Below, piece by piece: positions 37,013-44,339 of a stretch of 64,000 nt of DNA. The translations under genes and the position numbers were made by a program. The first letter of the stretch is position 1. Each line of letters opens with the position of its first letter. The stretch comes from Variovorax sp. PMC12. Lineage in GTDB: Bacteria > Pseudomonadota > Gammaproteobacteria > Burkholderiales > Burkholderiaceae_C. The DNA lies in the NCBI RefSeq assembly GCF_003019815.1, contig NZ_CP027773.1, positions 1,313,001 to 1,377,000 of the forward strand, written 5' to 3'. The notes below the pieces were generated by a model that saw only the letters and a list, made by a program, of their open reading frames with translations, made no database searches and was not told the DNA's origin.

Positions 37013-37178
37013 GCGGTACGGCGCAGTCAGCCCCACTGCGCCGGCCCTTCGGGCTCCCCTGCGGTGCTCGCGTTTCGCGGGGTCTCGCAGAACTCGCTTC
37101 GCTCAAACAGCTGCGAGCCCTGGTCCGCGAAACGCTGCGCTCCTCGGCGGCACAGAGGGGCTGACTGCGCCGTACCGC
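37013..37178. repeat. Inverted repeat A, 22-bp perfect arms
   Basis: Arm 37013-37034 (begins GCGGTACGGCGCAGTC) and arm 37157-37178 (ends GACTGCGCCGTACCGC) are exact reverse complements of 22 bp, enclosing 122 bases. Within the loop lies one copy of a core sequence that recurs inverted in the neighbouring element. The structure resembles dispersed palindromic intergenic repeats rather than a terminator, since no T tract follows. Confidence 0.85.
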
Positions 37179-37444
37179 ACACCGGGCTTGTCGGGTGGTT
37201 GAGGCCGATGCCCTCACCCCAGCTTTCTCCCAGAGAGAGAGGGAGCAAGACAAAAGACTGGTCTTTGAGCGGGAGGGTGCGCCACAGCTTGTCCACGGCG
37301 GTGGGTGCTGTGCCCTTGGGTGGCCGTTGAGGCACCGCCGAGCAGCGCAGCGGCGGGCGGATCAGGGCTCGCAGCTGTTTGAGCGAAGCGAGTTCTGCGA
37401 GACCCCGCCCGTCGCGAGCAGCGCAGGGAAGCCCGAAGGGCCGG
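37041..37444. repeat. Inverted core repeat linking the two palindromic elements (46-bp perfect block)
   Basis: Positions 37077-37122 and 37363-37408 are a perfect 46-bp inverted repeat (it includes CAGAACTCGCTTCGCTC and its complement). Similarity continues outward with a few differences to 37041 and 37444 (82-base arms), and more weakly inward to about 37152 and 37333. Two copies of one element, each about 110 bases or more, therefore sit here head to head. Confidence 0.87.
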
Positions 37445-37480
37445 TGACGTCGGCCGCCCAAGGGCACAGCACCCACCGCC
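37297..37480. repeat. Inverted repeat B, 29-bp arms with one mismatch
   Basis: Arm 37297-37325 (starts GGCGGTGGGTGCTGTGCCC) and arm 37452-37480 (ends GGGCACAGCACCCACCGCC) are reverse complements over 29 bp with one T/C mismatch. It encloses the second copy of the core. The right arm ends 20 bases from the ketoreductase stop codon, so the element could also act on transcript ends of both arms of the locus. Confidence 0.85.
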
Positions 37481-37500
37481 GCACCCAAAAAGTCAAAGCG

Positions 37501-38232
37501 TCAGATCATCCCGCCGTTGACCGAAATCACCTGCCCAGTGATGTACCCGGCCTCGTCACCAGCCAGGAAAGCAGCCAACGCAGCCACCTCTTCCGGTGTC
37601 CCCGCCCGCTTCACCGGCACCATCTGGTTGATGACCGCCGGATCGAACACCGCGTCAGCCATGGGCGAGGCAATGATCCCCGGCGCGATCGCATTCACCG
37701 TCACGCCGCGCGACGCCACCTCGAGCGACAGCGCCTTGGTCGCGCTGTTGAGCGCGCCCTTGGCTGCCGCGTAGTTGACCTGACCCCGGTTGCCCGCGAT
37801 GGCGGCGACCGACGAGATGTTCAGGATGCGCCCCCAGCGCGTGCGCATCATCGGCAGCAGCAAGGGCTGCGTGACACGGAAAAAGCCGTTGAGCGACACG
37901 TCGATCACCTTGTGCCACTGCTCGGCGCGCATGCCCGGCAGCACCGCGTCGTCGTGCACGCCCGCGTTGTTGACGAGGATCTGGACCGGGCCGCCTTCCA
38001 GGATGCGCGCGCATGCCGCCGCGCACGCCTCGTCGCTGCGCAGGTCGAACACATGGCATTCGGCCTTGCCGCCTTCGGCCGAGATGGCCGCGGCCAGTTG
38101 CTCGACCGCTTCCGGCCGCGAGTTGGCGTGCAGCAGCACCGTGGCGCCCTCGCGCGCGAAGCGGCGGGCCATGGCCGCGCCGAGCGCGCCGCTGGCGCCG
38201 GTGATCAGGGCGCGTTTTCCTTCGAGACTCAT
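37501..38232 (-). CDS. 3-oxoacyl-ACP reductase (FabG/ApeQ-like), aryl-polyene locus
   Basis: This 243-residue short-chain dehydrogenase has the NADPH motif TGASGALGAAMAR, NNAG and the catalytic Ser-Tyr-Lys (ISSVAAIAGNRGQVNYAAAKG). It begins MSLEGKRALITG like FabG. In aryl-polyene synthesis the ketoreductase reduces each new beta-keto group on the ACP-bound chain. Its start overlaps the dehydratase stop by 4 bases. It is the last gene of the minus-strand arm. The ketosynthase genes that normally flank this ketoreductase are absent. Confidence 0.92.
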   Translation of the reverse strand: MSLEGKRALITGASGALGAAMARRFAREGATVLLHANSRPEAVEQLAAAISAEGGKAECHVFDLRSDEACAAACARILEGGPVQILVNNAGVHDDAVLPGMRAEQWHKVIDVSLNGFFRVTQPLLLPMMRTRWGRILNISSVAAIAGNRGQVNYAAAKGALNSATKALSLEVASRGVTVNAIAPGIIASPMADAVFDPAVINQMVPVKRAGTPEEVAALAAFLAGDEAGYITGQVISVNGGMI

Positions 38233-38702
38233 GACGATGTGCTTTCTTCCGCAGCCAGCGGCGTGTTCAGGACCACCACGGCTCGCCCCTCGGCCAGCGA
38301 TCGGCCGTCGTCGGCCTTCACCGTGAATTCATAGAGAACCTGGCGGTCGTCGCCCGACAGGCGCTTCGCCCGTACCTGCAACGCGCCGTCGACGTCGTCC
38401 AGCCGCGCCACCGCCAGCTTGACGTTGCGCGCACTCGCCAGGAAGCCGGCCGATGGCGTGCTGCCCTCGGCAGCCAGCAGGCTGCCGTGCAGTGCCATCG
38501 CCTGCGCGGCGTATTCGATGGCGTTCGGCGCAAGCAGGCCACTCTCGGTGCGCAGCGGGTTGCCGGCTTGCGCGTGCGTGGTGGTGCTGCAATGGATCGC
38601 GTCGGCGTCCCAGCTTTCGAGGCGCTCCAGCAGGCACATGCTGCCGCTGTGCGGAATGCGCTGCGCGATGCCGGCGCGGTCGAGCGTCTGTGGTGCGGTC
38701 AT
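38229..38702 (-). CDS. Hotdog 3-hydroxyacyl-ACP dehydratase (ApeP-like)
   Basis: This 157-residue hotdog protein matches the aryl-polyene/FabA-like dehydratase group: IPHSGSMCLLERLESWDADAIHC (with the active-site His), GLLAPNAIEYAAQAMALHGSL (helix with the Glu/Gln pair) and FLASARNVKLAVARLDD. It dehydrates 3-hydroxyacyl-ACP to the trans double bond in each elongation round. Its start overlaps the stop of the methyltransferase upstream and its stop overlaps the ketoreductase start, both as ATGA. Confidence 0.85.
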   Translation of the reverse strand: MTAPQTLDRAGIAQRIPHSGSMCLLERLESWDADAIHCSTTTHAQAGNPLRTESGLLAPNAIEYAAQAMALHGSLLAAEGSTPSAGFLASARNVKLAVARLDDVDGALQVRAKRLSGDDRQVLYEFTVKADDGRSLAEGRAVVVLNTPLAAEESTSS

Positions 38703-39475
38703 GCGGCCTGTCTCTCCTCGAGGTCTGCCACCAGCAGCACGTTGGCAAAGGGCGTGCCCTCGCTCATCGGAATGCTGTGCACGCGAAAGCCCAGGCGGTC
38801 GAGCAATGCGGTCCATTCGGCCAGCGGCCGGCCCCAGGTCGGCGATACCTTGTGGCCGCGGATGCGCGTCACGGTGCGGTCGACCCACTGGCTGATCGCA
38901 AAGCCGCGGCGGCTCGACGCATCGCCCACGCGCAGCAGCAGGCGCGCCTGCGGATTGCCGCCGCGGCGCAGCGCGTCGCGCACGCGCGTCAGCACGCCTT
39001 GTTGCGCTTCGAGGTCCACGTAGTGCAGCACGTCGAGGATCACGACAAGGTCGCAGTCCGGCAGTTCGGCCGAGCACATGTCGGCGCAGACCAGCTTGGG
39101 CGCCGGCTGCAGATGGCCGATAGACGCCTCGGCGCGCGCCACGTCCTTGGGCATCAGCTCGATGCCGGTGTAGTCGGCGCTTTCCGGCGTGGCGGACCAC
39201 GACGCGGGCCAGCGGCCGTTTTTCTGCATTGCGCTCATCGATGCGAGCAGGCTGGCGAACAGGCCCTGCCCGCAGCCGATGTCGACCACGCGACGGTGCT
39301 GCGCATCGATCAGCCCGCGCTCGAGCAGGCCGCGGAACACCGGGTCGCGACCCAGCTTGCCGCGCGCGAAATGCCAGGCAAAGCTGCCGCCCTTCTTGTA
39401 GGGGATGGTCGCGGCTTCGTGCAGCTCGCGCCACGCTTTGTCGGTGGCGCCCCGCGAAGGCAGCACCGCACTCAT
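38699..39475 (-). CDS. Class I SAM methyltransferase, aryl-polyene locus
   Basis: The 258-residue protein has SAM motif I VVDIGCGQGLFASLL, an acidic second motif (YTGIELMPKDVARAE), CADMCSAELPDCDLVVILDVLHYVD and a long variable C-terminal half. It is unlike the UbiE-type enzyme of the left arm, so the locus encodes two different methyltransferases. It may methylate the aryl ring or the terminal group. ATGA overlaps on both sides show tight coupling with the deacetylase and the dehydratase. Confidence 0.8.
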   Translation of the reverse strand: MSAVLPSRGATDKAWRELHEAATIPYKKGGSFAWHFARGKLGRDPVFRGLLERGLIDAQHRRVVDIGCGQGLFASLLASMSAMQKNGRWPASWSATPESADYTGIELMPKDVARAEASIGHLQPAPKLVCADMCSAELPDCDLVVILDVLHYVDLEAQQGVLTRVRDALRRGGNPQARLLLRVGDASSRRGFAISQWVDRTVTRIRGHKVSPTWGRPLAEWTALLDRLGFRVHSIPMSEGTPFANVLLVADLEERQAA

Positions 39476-40314
39476 GATTTCATGCCCTCGGGCAAGGTGA
39501 CAGCGCGCAGTCCATCGGCGCGCAGGCGTTCGAGCAACAAGGGCAATACCTCCAGCAAAACGGGTTGTCCCGCAGCGGTGCGCGCGGCGTTGCCGTCGTG
39601 CAGCAACAGGATGTCGCGCGCCTGCAGGTTGCGGTCCAGGCGCGCCATCACCTTGGCGGCGTCGCCTTCGCGCGTGTCGAAGCCGCGCCGCGTCCAGCTC
39701 ACCAGCGAAAGGCCGAGGCGGTGCAGCACGGGCTCCAGGAAGGGGTTGCGCAGGCCGGCCGGCGCGCGGAAGCAGGTCGGACGCTGGCCGGTCACGTCGC
39801 TCAGGATGTCCTGCGCGCGTGCGATTTCGGCGGCGAAGCCGCGCGGCCCGAGGAAGGAGAAGTTGTGCCGGTGCCGCGCCGTGTGGTTCTGGATGCTGTG
39901 GCCGCGCGCCACGATCTCGCGCGCCAGGGCGGGCTGCGCCAGCACGCGCTCGGCGATGCAGAAGAAGGTGGCGCGCTGGCCGTGCGCGTCGAGCAGGTCG
40001 AGCACGCGCGGCGTGACCTCGGGCTCCGGTCCGTCGTCGATGGTGATCGCCACCTCGCGGCGCTTGCCCGCCGCTTCGGGCAGGCGCGTCATGTTGGGGC
40101 CCAGCAGGCTGCTGCGCGGCGTCAGGCCGGCGCCGGTGATGAGCGCATGGTTGAGCACGATGGCGCCCACGGCCCACGGCAGCGCGCCCGGCACCAGCAC
40201 GCCCGCGCCGATGGCCGCCACATGCCATGCCGCACTGGCGCGTATGGCCGGCGGCCAGGGCCAGGATTCACGAGGGGCGGAGGCGGAAGACATGGGCCCG
40301 GATTTTCCCCTCAT
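39472..40314 (-). CDS. Polysaccharide deacetylase (NodB family) in the aryl-polyene locus
   Basis: The ATG at 40314 overlaps the exporter stop as ATGA and gives 280 residues; a second ATG at 40293 gives 273. A hydrophobic N-terminal region (about 25-55) may anchor it in the membrane. The NodB domain has AITIDDGPEPEVTP (metal-binding Asp pair), HSIQNHTARH (metal-binding His pair), FRAPAG and LLLHDGN, so the catalytic residues look intact. It could remove an acetyl group from a sugar of the polyene glycolipid. A deacetylase is not part of the basic aryl-polyene enzyme set, so its role is open. Confidence 0.85.
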   Translation of the reverse strand: MRGKSGPMSSASAPRESWPWPPAIRASAAWHVAAIGAGVLVPGALPWAVGAIVLNHALITGAGLTPRSSLLGPNMTRLPEAAGKRREVAITIDDGPEPEVTPRVLDLLDAHGQRATFFCIAERVLAQPALAREIVARGHSIQNHTARHRHNFSFLGPRGFAAEIARAQDILSDVTGQRPTCFRAPAGLRNPFLEPVLHRLGLSLVSWTRRGFDTREGDAAKVMARLDRNLQARDILLLHDGNAARTAAGQPVLLEVLPLLLERLRADGLRAVTLPEGMKS

Positions 40315-42707
40315 CGACCGCGCGCGGCCTTCGAAGGCCCCACGCTGCGTGCGAATGCCGCCGACAGCAGCAGCGCCAGCAGCGCGCCCGGCGCGACCAC
40401 GCGGCCGATCGAAGACAGCGCGGGAATGTCGGAAATCGCGATCAGCCCGAAGGACACCACCGTCGTCAGGTTGGCCAGCATCAGCGATGCGAGCGTGTCT
40501 TCGTCGGCCTGGCCCGTGGTGCGCAACTGGTCGAAGAACAGCGCGTAGTTGGATCCCACCGCCACGATCAGCAGCAACCCCACCAGATGCAGGATGCCCA
40601 GCGCAGCCTGCAGCACCGCCATGCCGCCCAGCGTGAGCACCACCGCGAACAGCAGCGGCTGGCACACGGCCAGCAGCCGGCGCCACGAGCGCAGGTAGAT
40701 GCCCAGCAGCACCACCACCGCCAGCGCGCCCAGCAGCACCTGGACGAAAGCTTCGTGCAGATAGCGTTGATACAGGCCGGCCAGCTCGCGGCCGACGTCG
40801 ACCACCTGCACGTCGGGCAGGCCGGCCAGTGCGGTTTCGAGCCGCTTCTGGTCGAACTTGGTGCCCGGATGCAGCACCACCAGCGTGCCCCAGCCGCCGC
40901 CCGGGCGCTGGTACATCAGCGTGTTGAGCACCGAGCCCAGCGGACCACCGGCCAGATCGGCACGCTGCACGGGTTGCAGCTTGCGCGCCGCCTCCACTTC
41001 CTGCACGAAGGGCTCCAGGCGCGACGCCGGCAGCGGCATCCCCTTCGTCGCTTCGGCGAGATTGGCGCGCAGGACTTCGCTGGTCGGCAGGCTGGCGATG
41101 CGCGCCGCCTGGGTCTGCGCGCTCGGCAGCACCCGCGTGACGGTCTCGTAGCCCATGAGCTCGCCGCTGTCCACCAGCGCGTCGAGCCGCGCGGCCGCGG
41201 CTTCGGTGTTGCGGAGCGCGGCCTGTTCGTCGTCGCCATAGGCCACCACCAGCACGCCGCCGTCGCTGGCGCCGATGTCGTTGCGCAGCATCTCGTCCAT
41301 CTGCTGGGCTGCCTTGGGCACCGGGCTCATCGCGCCCAGGTCGGCGCGCCACAGGTGGCCGCCCTGCCACAGCACCAGCCCCAGCGCCGCCACGCCGAGC
41401 GCGGCCAGCGGCCAGCGCAGGCGCGGCAGGCCGCGCACCAGCGCGCCCGCGAGCTGCGCCATGTAGCGGCGCATGCCCATGCCGGTGGCGCCGTCGGGCG
41501 CCAGCATCGGCAGCACGTAGCGCGTGGCCAGCGCGGCCGACACCAGCCCGGCAATGGAGAACACCCCCAGCTGCGCCAGCCCCGGGAAGCCCGAAAACAC
41601 CAGTGCCGCGAAGCCGCACACCGAAGTCAGCAACCCGAGCCGCACCGTGGGCCAGTTGAGGTCGCGCCAGCGCTGCCAGCCGGTGCCGGCCACCGCGGCG
41701 CCGCGCGCCTGGATGAGGTAGTAGATGGCGTAGTCGACCGTCTCGCCGATCAGCGTGCTGCCGAAACCCAGCGTCAGGCCGTGCACCGAGCCGAACACCA
41801 GGCTCACGCTGGCGGTGCCGACCACCACGCCCGTGGCCACCGGCAAAAAGGCGATGACCAGCGCGCGCGGCGACGCAAAGGCCAGCAGCAGCAGCCCGCC
41901 CATCACGATGCCGCCCACCACCGCGAGATGGATGGCTTCGGTCTTGATCTTGTCGCGGCTCATCACCGAGAACACCGGCGGGCCGCTCAGCAGCAGCTTG
42001 GGCGCGTCGGCACCCATGCCGCGCGAGGCGGCCTCGTAGGCCGAGTTCACCCGCGCGATGGCCACGGCCTGCGCGTCGAGGTCGCCGCCGGCGGCGCGCG
42101 TGGTGGCGATCATCAGCGCGCGCGGCGCGGTGCGCGACATCCATACGCCGTCCTCGCTGCGCGGCGCGCTTGCAGGCACCAGTTCCATCGCGATGCGCTG
42201 CGTCTCGCCGGTCGGATCGCGGTCGAGCAGCGGCTTGATGACGTTGCCGGCGGGCGTACCGAGCATCGACAGCGTTTCATTGATCGCGTCGCGCAGGCCC
42301 GCGGCGGTGAACTGACCCGGCACCACGCCCGGCGAGAGCTGGTAGCGATGCTCGAAGACCCAGGTGCCGGAGTCGCTCCAGTCGCTGACGTCGCCGTTCT
42401 GCACCAGGTCGAACAGCTGGCTCTCGCGCATGCTTTTGGCCACCGCGCGCGACACCGTGGCGCGCTGCTCGACGCTGCCGCCCTCGATGCCGAGCATCAG
42501 CGTGCGCGAGGCCACGCCGCTTTGCAGCTGCTCGATCAGCACGCGCTGGCGCACGTCGGGGCTCTTGGGCAGGAAGGCCGACAGGTCGGCGCCGATCTGC
42601 GTGCGCGCGATGACCACGGCGCCGCACACCAGCACCAGCAGCCATGCCAGCAGCACGACCGCCCTGCGCCCCCAGCTGGGCGGCCCGCCCGCCTGCCCCA
42701 CGGTCAC
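40311..42707 (-). CDS. MMPL-type RND exporter of the aryl-polyene locus
   Basis: This 798-residue protein has two related halves, each with one N-terminal helix, a periplasmic domain (about 40-250 and 430-620) and a five-helix bundle. GFGSTLIGETVDYAIYYLIQARG and VGSNYALFFDQLRTTGQ carry the acidic residue and Tyr typical of MMPL transporters. Homologues in aryl-polyene and xanthomonadin clusters are thought to move the lipid across the inner membrane, helped by a LolA-like partner, here the adjacent gene. The start overlaps the LolA-like stop by 4 bases. Confidence 0.9.
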   Translation of the reverse strand: MTVGQAGGPPSWGRRAVVLLAWLLVLVCGAVVIARTQIGADLSAFLPKSPDVRQRVLIEQLQSGVASRTLMLGIEGGSVEQRATVSRAVAKSMRESQLFDLVQNGDVSDWSDSGTWVFEHRYQLSPGVVPGQFTAAGLRDAINETLSMLGTPAGNVIKPLLDRDPTGETQRIAMELVPASAPRSEDGVWMSRTAPRALMIATTRAAGGDLDAQAVAIARVNSAYEAASRGMGADAPKLLLSGPPVFSVMSRDKIKTEAIHLAVVGGIVMGGLLLLAFASPRALVIAFLPVATGVVVGTASVSLVFGSVHGLTLGFGSTLIGETVDYAIYYLIQARGAAVAGTGWQRWRDLNWPTVRLGLLTSVCGFAALVFSGFPGLAQLGVFSIAGLVSAALATRYVLPMLAPDGATGMGMRRYMAQLAGALVRGLPRLRWPLAALGVAALGLVLWQGGHLWRADLGAMSPVPKAAQQMDEMLRNDIGASDGGVLVVAYGDDEQAALRNTEAAAARLDALVDSGELMGYETVTRVLPSAQTQAARIASLPTSEVLRANLAEATKGMPLPASRLEPFVQEVEAARKLQPVQRADLAGGPLGSVLNTLMYQRPGGGWGTLVVLHPGTKFDQKRLETALAGLPDVQVVDVGRELAGLYQRYLHEAFVQVLLGALAVVVLLGIYLRSWRRLLAVCQPLLFAVVLTLGGMAVLQAALGILHLVGLLLIVAVGSNYALFFDQLRTTGQADEDTLASLMLANLTTVVSFGLIAISDIPALSSIGRVVAPGALLALLLSAAFARSVGPSKAARGR

Positions 42708-43318
42708 GGCGCGCCGCGGCCTGCCGCGCCAGCAGGCGCCGCGTTGGGCGCGCTCGGCGTGATGTTCATGACCGAGCGGTCACCGCCGATGAATTCCATT
42801 TCGAGGCCCAGCACGTCGCTTGCGCGGCCGCTGATGCGCATGCTGCGCACCTGGGCGGCCAGCCGGCTGTCGAGCGGCACGAGGTCGAGCGTCCATTTGC
42901 CCGCCGAGCCGGTTACGGTGCTGCGAAAGTAGCGCTGCAGCGTGGCGCCGTCGCCGGTCAGCGTGCCGCGCATGGCTTCGACCAGGCCTTGCAGCTCGGG
43001 CATGCTGTCCAGCGCCAGCGTGCGTGTGCGTCCGCCGCGCGAAAGGGTCAGCGTGTTGCCTTCGACCGCCATGGTCTCGACGCGCGGCGACAGGGTTCGG
43101 CGCACCAGCTTGTCGGGCGCGTCGAAGTTCAGCGTGCCGCTGGCGTCGAGCGGGCCTTCGAGGCCGTGCACGAAGCGTTGTTCAGTGAAGCGGGCTTCGC
43201 CGCTCTTCTGCCTGGCCAGCAGGGTCATCAGTTCGGGCAGGTCGAACGCCGCCCAGGCCGGCACGGCGCAGAAGGCCAGTGCCAGCACGAATACCTTGCA
43301 GAGCCGGTCAAGCCGCAT
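42704..43318 (-). CDS. LolA-like periplasmic lipid carrier
   Basis: The 204-residue product has a signal peptide (about 1-23, ending AWAAF) and the half-barrel fold of LolA proteins: ARFTEQRFVHGLEGPLDASGTLNFDAPDKLVRR is the characteristic N-terminal pattern. In aryl-polyene clusters such proteins are proposed to carry the polyene lipid through the periplasm for the MMPL exporter. It starts 11 bases before the acyltransferase stop. The Ala/Pro/Gly-rich tail shows no motif. Confidence 0.85.
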   Translation of the reverse strand: MRLDRLCKVFVLALAFCAVPAWAAFDLPELMTLLARQKSGEARFTEQRFVHGLEGPLDASGTLNFDAPDKLVRRTLSPRVETMAVEGNTLTLSRGGRTRTLALDSMPELQGLVEAMRGTLTGDGATLQRYFRSTVTGSAGKWTLDLVPLDSRLAAQVRSMRISGRASDVLGLEMEFIGGDRSVMNITPSAPNAAPAGAAGRGAP

Positions 43319-44339
43319 CTTCGAGCCAGAAATCATGGAAATTGAACCAGTTGTAGGGGTGGGCGCGGCACAGCGACTCGAGCCGCGCGACATAGGCCTC
43401 CAGCGCGGCGCGGATGCGCGCTTCGCGCTCCGCCATGCCCGACATCGGCTCGCCGAAGTCGGCCAGCGCATCGAACTGCACGTCGTAACGCGCGCCGCCG
43501 CCGTAGAGGCCCGCCATGAAGAACACCTTGCGGCGCAACAGCGCCGCAAGCCGGAAGGGACCGTCATTGAAGCACGCCGGCTGCCCCAGGAACGGCAGCA
43601 CGATATTGTTGCCGCGCTGGTGCTGCGCCTGGTCTTCGCTGCCCGGCAGCGTGCGGTCGGCCAGGATGCCGGCAAGGCCGCCGCCGTCGAGCCAGTCGCG
43701 CAGCGCCAGCATCGAATGCGGCCGGCCCAGCGCGATGACGTGCGGCCGCAGCTCGGGCACCGCGATGGCGTCGAGCGTGGCGTTGATGCGGCGTGCGTTG
43801 TCCGGGTACATCAGCATCGCGACGCGCAGGTCCTGCTGGCGCGTCTGCTGGCGGCAGGCGCCCAGCGCCTCGAAGCTGCCGACGTGGGCGCCGAGCAGGA
43901 AGGCGCCGCGGCCTTGGGCGAGCTCGTTGTCGATCGGCGGGGTGCCGTCGATCCTGACCTTGAAGAGATCCATGCGCCCGCGCAGGAAGTACACCCGGTC
44001 GAGCACCGTCGAGGCAAAGGCGTGCAGCAGGCGGTAGCCGTCGATCCAGCCGGCGTGCGGGCCGATGGCCCTGAACAGGTAGCGCTTGATGTGCCGCCGC
44101 TGCGCAGGCAGGAACAGCAGGAAATAAAGGCTGATGGGCGGCAGCAGCAGCCGCGTGACATGGCGCCCGCACACCACCGCCATGAAGCAGATGAAGCGCA
44201 GCGCGAGCATGTTGCTGCGCTCGGGCGCGTGGGCCCAATCGCCCTTTTCGCCCTTTTCACTCTTTTCCCCCTTCGGCGCGGACCGGGGCGCCTGGGCCGC
44301 CTCGTTCACGGCGCGCGCTTCGACATCGGTGTGCTTCAT
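43308..44339 (-). CDS. LpxL/HtrB-like acyltransferase, aryl-polyene locus
   Basis: From the ATG at 44339 (TGATG overlap with the ligase stop) the protein has 343 residues. A charged Lys/Glu/Gly N-terminus is followed by a membrane helix (about 45-70) and an LPLAT domain of the lipid A acyltransferase class, with GAHVGSFEALGA (H-x4-E), LADRTLPGSED and the C-terminal HPYNWFNFHDFW. Relatives transfer acyl chains, here possibly the polyene, to a glycolipid head. An upstream in-frame ATG at 44396 would run into the ligase gene. Confidence 0.88.
   Translation of the reverse strand: MKHTDVEARAVNEAAQAPRSAPKGEKSEKGEKGDWAHAPERSNMLALRFICFMAVVCGRHVTRLLLPPISLYFLLFLPAQRRHIKRYLFRAIGPHAGWIDGYRLLHAFASTVLDRVYFLRGRMDLFKVRIDGTPPIDNELAQGRGAFLLGAHVGSFEALGACRQQTRQQDLRVAMLMYPDNARRINATLDAIAVPELRPHVIALGRPHSMLALRDWLDGGGLAGILADRTLPGSEDQAQHQRGNNIVLPFLGQPACFNDGPFRLAALLRRKVFFMAGLYGGGARYDVQFDALADFGEPMSGMAEREARIRAALEAYVARLESLCRAHPYNWFNFHDFWLEDAA

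Larger units (their letters stand above)
36982..37500. other. 519-base gene-free gap filled by large inverted repeats
   Basis: No credible gene lies between the glycosyltransferase and the ketoreductase, which converge here. Frames on both strands (for example 36992-37330 plus, 37027-37488 minus) are produced by the repeats, with Arg/Ser/Pro-rich low-complexity translations. The gap is described by the repeat entries at 37013-37178, 37041-37444 and 37297-37480. Confidence 0.8.

Noticed and set aside
36992..37488. Reading frames on both strands in the gap between glycosyltransferase and ketoreductase (112 and 153 residues)
   Set aside because: Their translations are Arg/Ser/Pro-rich, mirror each other because of the inverted repeats, and show no fold or motif. 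They are repeat artefacts.
40227..42932. Long plus-strand frame opposite the MMPL exporter
   Set aside because: Its translation is a low-complexity His/Gln/Arg-rich shadow, and the minus strand carries the exporter with membrane helices and ATGA couplings.
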